From Rhodovibrio salinarum DSM 9154 (GTDB lineage Bacteria; Pseudomonadota; Alphaproteobacteria; Kiloniellales; Rhodovibrionaceae), in the NCBI RefSeq assembly GCF_000515255.1, contig NZ_KI911559.1, positions 3,909,347 to 3,973,346 on the forward strand: a stretch of 64,000 nucleotides of DNA. Reading direction: 5' to 3'. The notes beneath the pieces were generated by a model. The model was given only the letters and a program-made list of their open reading frames with translations. It searched no databases and was not told where the DNA came from. Position numbers and translations under genes: made by a program. Below are positions 62,235 through 64,000 of this stretch, in pieces; position 1 is the stretch's first letter; each line of letters opens with the position of its first letter.

Positions 62235-62810
62235 TCATATAACTGCGCTGATGGTCCGGGGTTGGCCGCGAGGCCATAGCGCCTGATACACGGCAGGTTC
62301 TGCGTAATGCCGCAATTTCTCAACGAGCTCTGAAGCGGGGTGACCCCGACACCTGTCCATGCGCGCGACCGCCCGGTGGACGTAGAACAGCACCACCCGC
62401 CAAAGACGCTTGTCGGTGACGGTCATCTGCCGCGCGGCCGCTGCGACCGGCATCTCGCGCACGATCGCAAGGGCGGCTTGCTCGAACAGCAGCGTGAAGC
62501 TGCTGCCCTCCCGCGCCCAGGGGACCTGGATCCGTTTGACGCCGTGCTCGGGGCAATCCACCCGCGGCACCGGGGCGGTGAGATAGCAGTGATGCTGGAA
62601 AAAGTTCAGATGCCGCCAGGTCATCTCCTTGAAGTCGTGCGCCTTGCACGACCGCCCGCAGGTCGGACACGGGAGCTGCGCCCCGCGGCGCGTGCCCACG
62701 CGCAGGTGCAGCTCGTGCGGCTGCTTGCTGGTGTCGAGGTGCTGATCGAGGAGCGTCCAGGGCTCATCCAGACCAAGACCGAGCGCGAAGATGTCCTGAC
62801 TGCTGCTCAC
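62235..62810 (-). pseudogene. ISL3-family transposase, N-terminal part
   Basis: 191 codons with the ISL3 zinc-finger N-terminus (CPTCGRSCKAHDFKEMTWRHLNFFQHHCYL) and CPEHGVKRIQVPWAREGS, VREMPVAAAARQMTVTDKRLWRV. The frame ends just where the catalytic domain should start; the matching C-terminal piece lies 1.2 kb further left beyond the nucleotidyltransferase gene. Confidence 0.85.
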
Positions 62811-63087
62811 TGGAACCCCCAGACCGCTGCCGCCGTTGGCCGCCGCGGCTGGCGGGCTCCGCCTTATGGAGGGGCTCCGCCCGCCAGCCGCGGCTCCACC
62901 CGTTCAACTCGGAAACCAACCTGCCGTGCAGCCGGGGCGAAGCGCCACCCGAAATCCATTCGCAGCGTCGGGGAGCCAGAAAAGCCGCAGCTTGACCGAT
63001 ACGCATTCCCATCCCGACCATCCTCCATCACCGGATGATCAGGTTTTATCATCTATCTCGCCTGCTGCTGCGTGCCCATGCGTGCCC

Positions 63088-63564
63088 GTGGCCGAGCACC
63101 GACCGGCCCGGCTACACGGCTATCACCGCGACTTCCGCCTGCGCATGACCCACGGCCGCGGCTCGCCCGAGGCGCCCGGGCTGATGCTCGCTCTCACGGG
63201 TGGTGGGAGTTGCCGGGGTGTGGCGCTGCGTTTGCCGCCCCAGAACTTGCGCGCGGAACTCCTACTGATTTGGCGGCGCGAGATGCTCACGGGCGTGTAC
63301 GTCCCGCGTTGGGTCGCCCTCGCCACGCCCGGCGAGCGCGTGTGGGCGCTCGCGTTCGTCGCCAACAAGCGCAGCGAGCGCTACATTCCGCGCCCAGACG
63401 AGGCGACCGCGGCCGAGTACCTGCGTACAGGCCGGGGCGCGCTGGGTACCTGCGCGGTCTATCTGGACAAAACGGTTCAGGACCTGCGCGCCTGGGGCCT
63501 GCATGACCGTCGGCTCGAACGCCTCCACCGACGTGTTTTCGCGCAAGCTGAACCGGGCGAATGA
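63088..63564 (+). pseudogene. chaC: chaC 3' fragment (gamma-glutamylcyclotransferase)
   Basis: Continues ChaC from VAEHRPARLHGYHRDFRLR through RGSPEAPGLMLAL, GGGSCRGVALRL, the catalytic-glutamate region IWRREMLTGVYVPRW and TCAVYLDKTVQDLRAWGL to a normal stop. Together with the 5' fragment only about three or four codons are missing, so a single functional gene was split recently. Confidence 0.88.
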
Positions 63565-63793
63565 CCGTCCAGCTGTCGATCGGCAGCAAGATAGACGATG
63601 GCCGATGTCACAGGCTCTTGGATACGAAAGATTTTGAGGGGGCAGGTGCTGACGCCCAGCGGCCACCTTCGACGGTAGACGAGCGAAGCCCTGCGTAACC
63701 GGGACCCAACGACGTAATCGTCGGTATCAGCCTCTGGCCCAAACCAGAACATTATGCGAACCTGCGCTCGGTCTCCAGGGGAAGCAGCAGGTC
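63565..63793. other. Spacer before the helicase gene
   Basis: About 230 bp between chaC and the uvrD-type gene. It must hold the helicase promoter; I see no other feature. Confidence 0.4.
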
Positions 63794-64000
63794 ATGTCCA
63801 AGCCGGCCGAACGCGATCAAGAGCTCTTCACCGACCTCAACGATCAGCAGCGCGCGGCGGTCTTTCACGGCCTCGATGCCGTCGCTGTCGGAGAGGTCCC
63901 CTCCCCGCTCCTGATCGTCGCCGGTGCTGGAACCGGCAAGACGAAGACGCTGACCGCCCGGGTGGCCAACCTGATCCTCAACGGCGCCGATCCGGGACGG
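63794..64000 (+). CDS. UvrD/Rep-family ATP-dependent helicase, N-terminal part, cut by window edge
   Basis: 69 codons present: LNDQQRAAVFHGLDAV (Q motif region) and Walker A LLIVAGAGTGKTKTLTARVANLI, the start of a superfamily 1A DNA helicase. The remainder lies outside the window, so UvrD, PcrA or a shorter relative cannot be told apart. Confidence 0.9.
   Translation, partial: MSKPAERDQELFTDLNDQQRAAVFHGLDAVAVGEVPSPLLIVAGAGTGKTKTLTARVANLILNGADPGR

Larger units (their letters stand above)
58972..63087. mobile_element. Nested mobile DNA interrupting chaC
   Basis: About 4.1 kb between the two chaC halves. From left: IS607-type tnpB and a truncated serine-recombinase tnpA, the C-terminal half of an ISL3 transposase, a GSU2403-type nucleotidyltransferase gene with its own palindrome, and the N-terminal half of the ISL3 transposase. 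The nucleotidyltransferase sits within the ISL3 remnant, and the IS607 remnant lies beside it, so several insertions and deletions have occurred. Confidence 0.8.

Overview
The window is 64 kb of GC-rich DNA with tightly packed, often overlapping genes. Gene content points to an alphaproteobacterium, probably Rhodospirillales: Tat-exported sugar-binding protein, imuA-imuB with a GTTC-N7-GTTC SOS box, the long form of DeoC, and GDP-fucose/heptose sugar genes. The order-level guess is an inference; no rRNA or tRNA gene was found.

Left part (1-39.4 kb) is an ordered metabolic chromosome. It opens with cysD and the start of cysN (sulfate activation). A polyol/pentitol island follows (1.6-14.6 kb): xylitol/sorbitol-type dehydrogenase and xylulokinase face a divergent run of RpiB-type isomerase, MalF/MalG-type permeases, Tat binding protein, FGGY kinase, glycerol-1-phosphate-dehydrogenase-like enzyme, MalK-type ATPase, glycerol-3-phosphate-dehydrogenase-like enzyme and SorC regulator. 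Then come ExoD, LysE and MFS transporters with a divergent LysR gene, a TPP riboswitch driving nudix-thiD, an AI-2E transporter and one intact IS1380-family element with a CTAG target duplication. A second sugar island (23.5-35.3 kb) holds deoC, a two-domain aldehyde dehydrogenase, a LacI-HTH/PfkB-kinase fusion, a ribose/AI-2-type ABC transporter, a second PfkB kinase, an eIF2B-like putative sugar-phosphate isomerase and a SIS protein. A perfect palindrome, TGAAACGTTTCA, occurs just before deoC and over the start of the binding-protein gene, which suggests one regulon. A PhoD-like phosphatase, a nucleotidyltransferase-GmhB fusion and GDP-fucose synthase close this part.

Right part (39.5-63.8 kb) is accessory and heavily rearranged. 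It carries remnants of IS3, IS21, IS630, IS5, ISL3 and IS607 elements, two TnpB genes, and two HipBA modules. One hipA is frameshifted and one is intact, and both modules have operators spaced exactly 50 bp. There is an orphaned 3' piece of dnaE2 about 10 kb from imuA-imuB, and a chaC gene split in two by about 4.1 kb of nested mobile DNA that includes a GSU2403-type nucleotidyltransferase. Embedded here is a compact cluster (45.3-53.9 kb): LysR, EamA exporter, cysteine-synthase-like enzyme, SAM methyltransferase, D-cysteine-desulfhydrase/ACC-deaminase-like enzyme, LysE exporter, GNAT-like protein and a small protein. Its two divergent promoter regions share a TTCTTATTTGG motif inside an AAT-N11-ATT dyad. 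It looks like an undescribed pathway for making or disposing of, and exporting, a small amino-acid-like compound. The window ends in the first 69 codons of a UvrD-type helicase.
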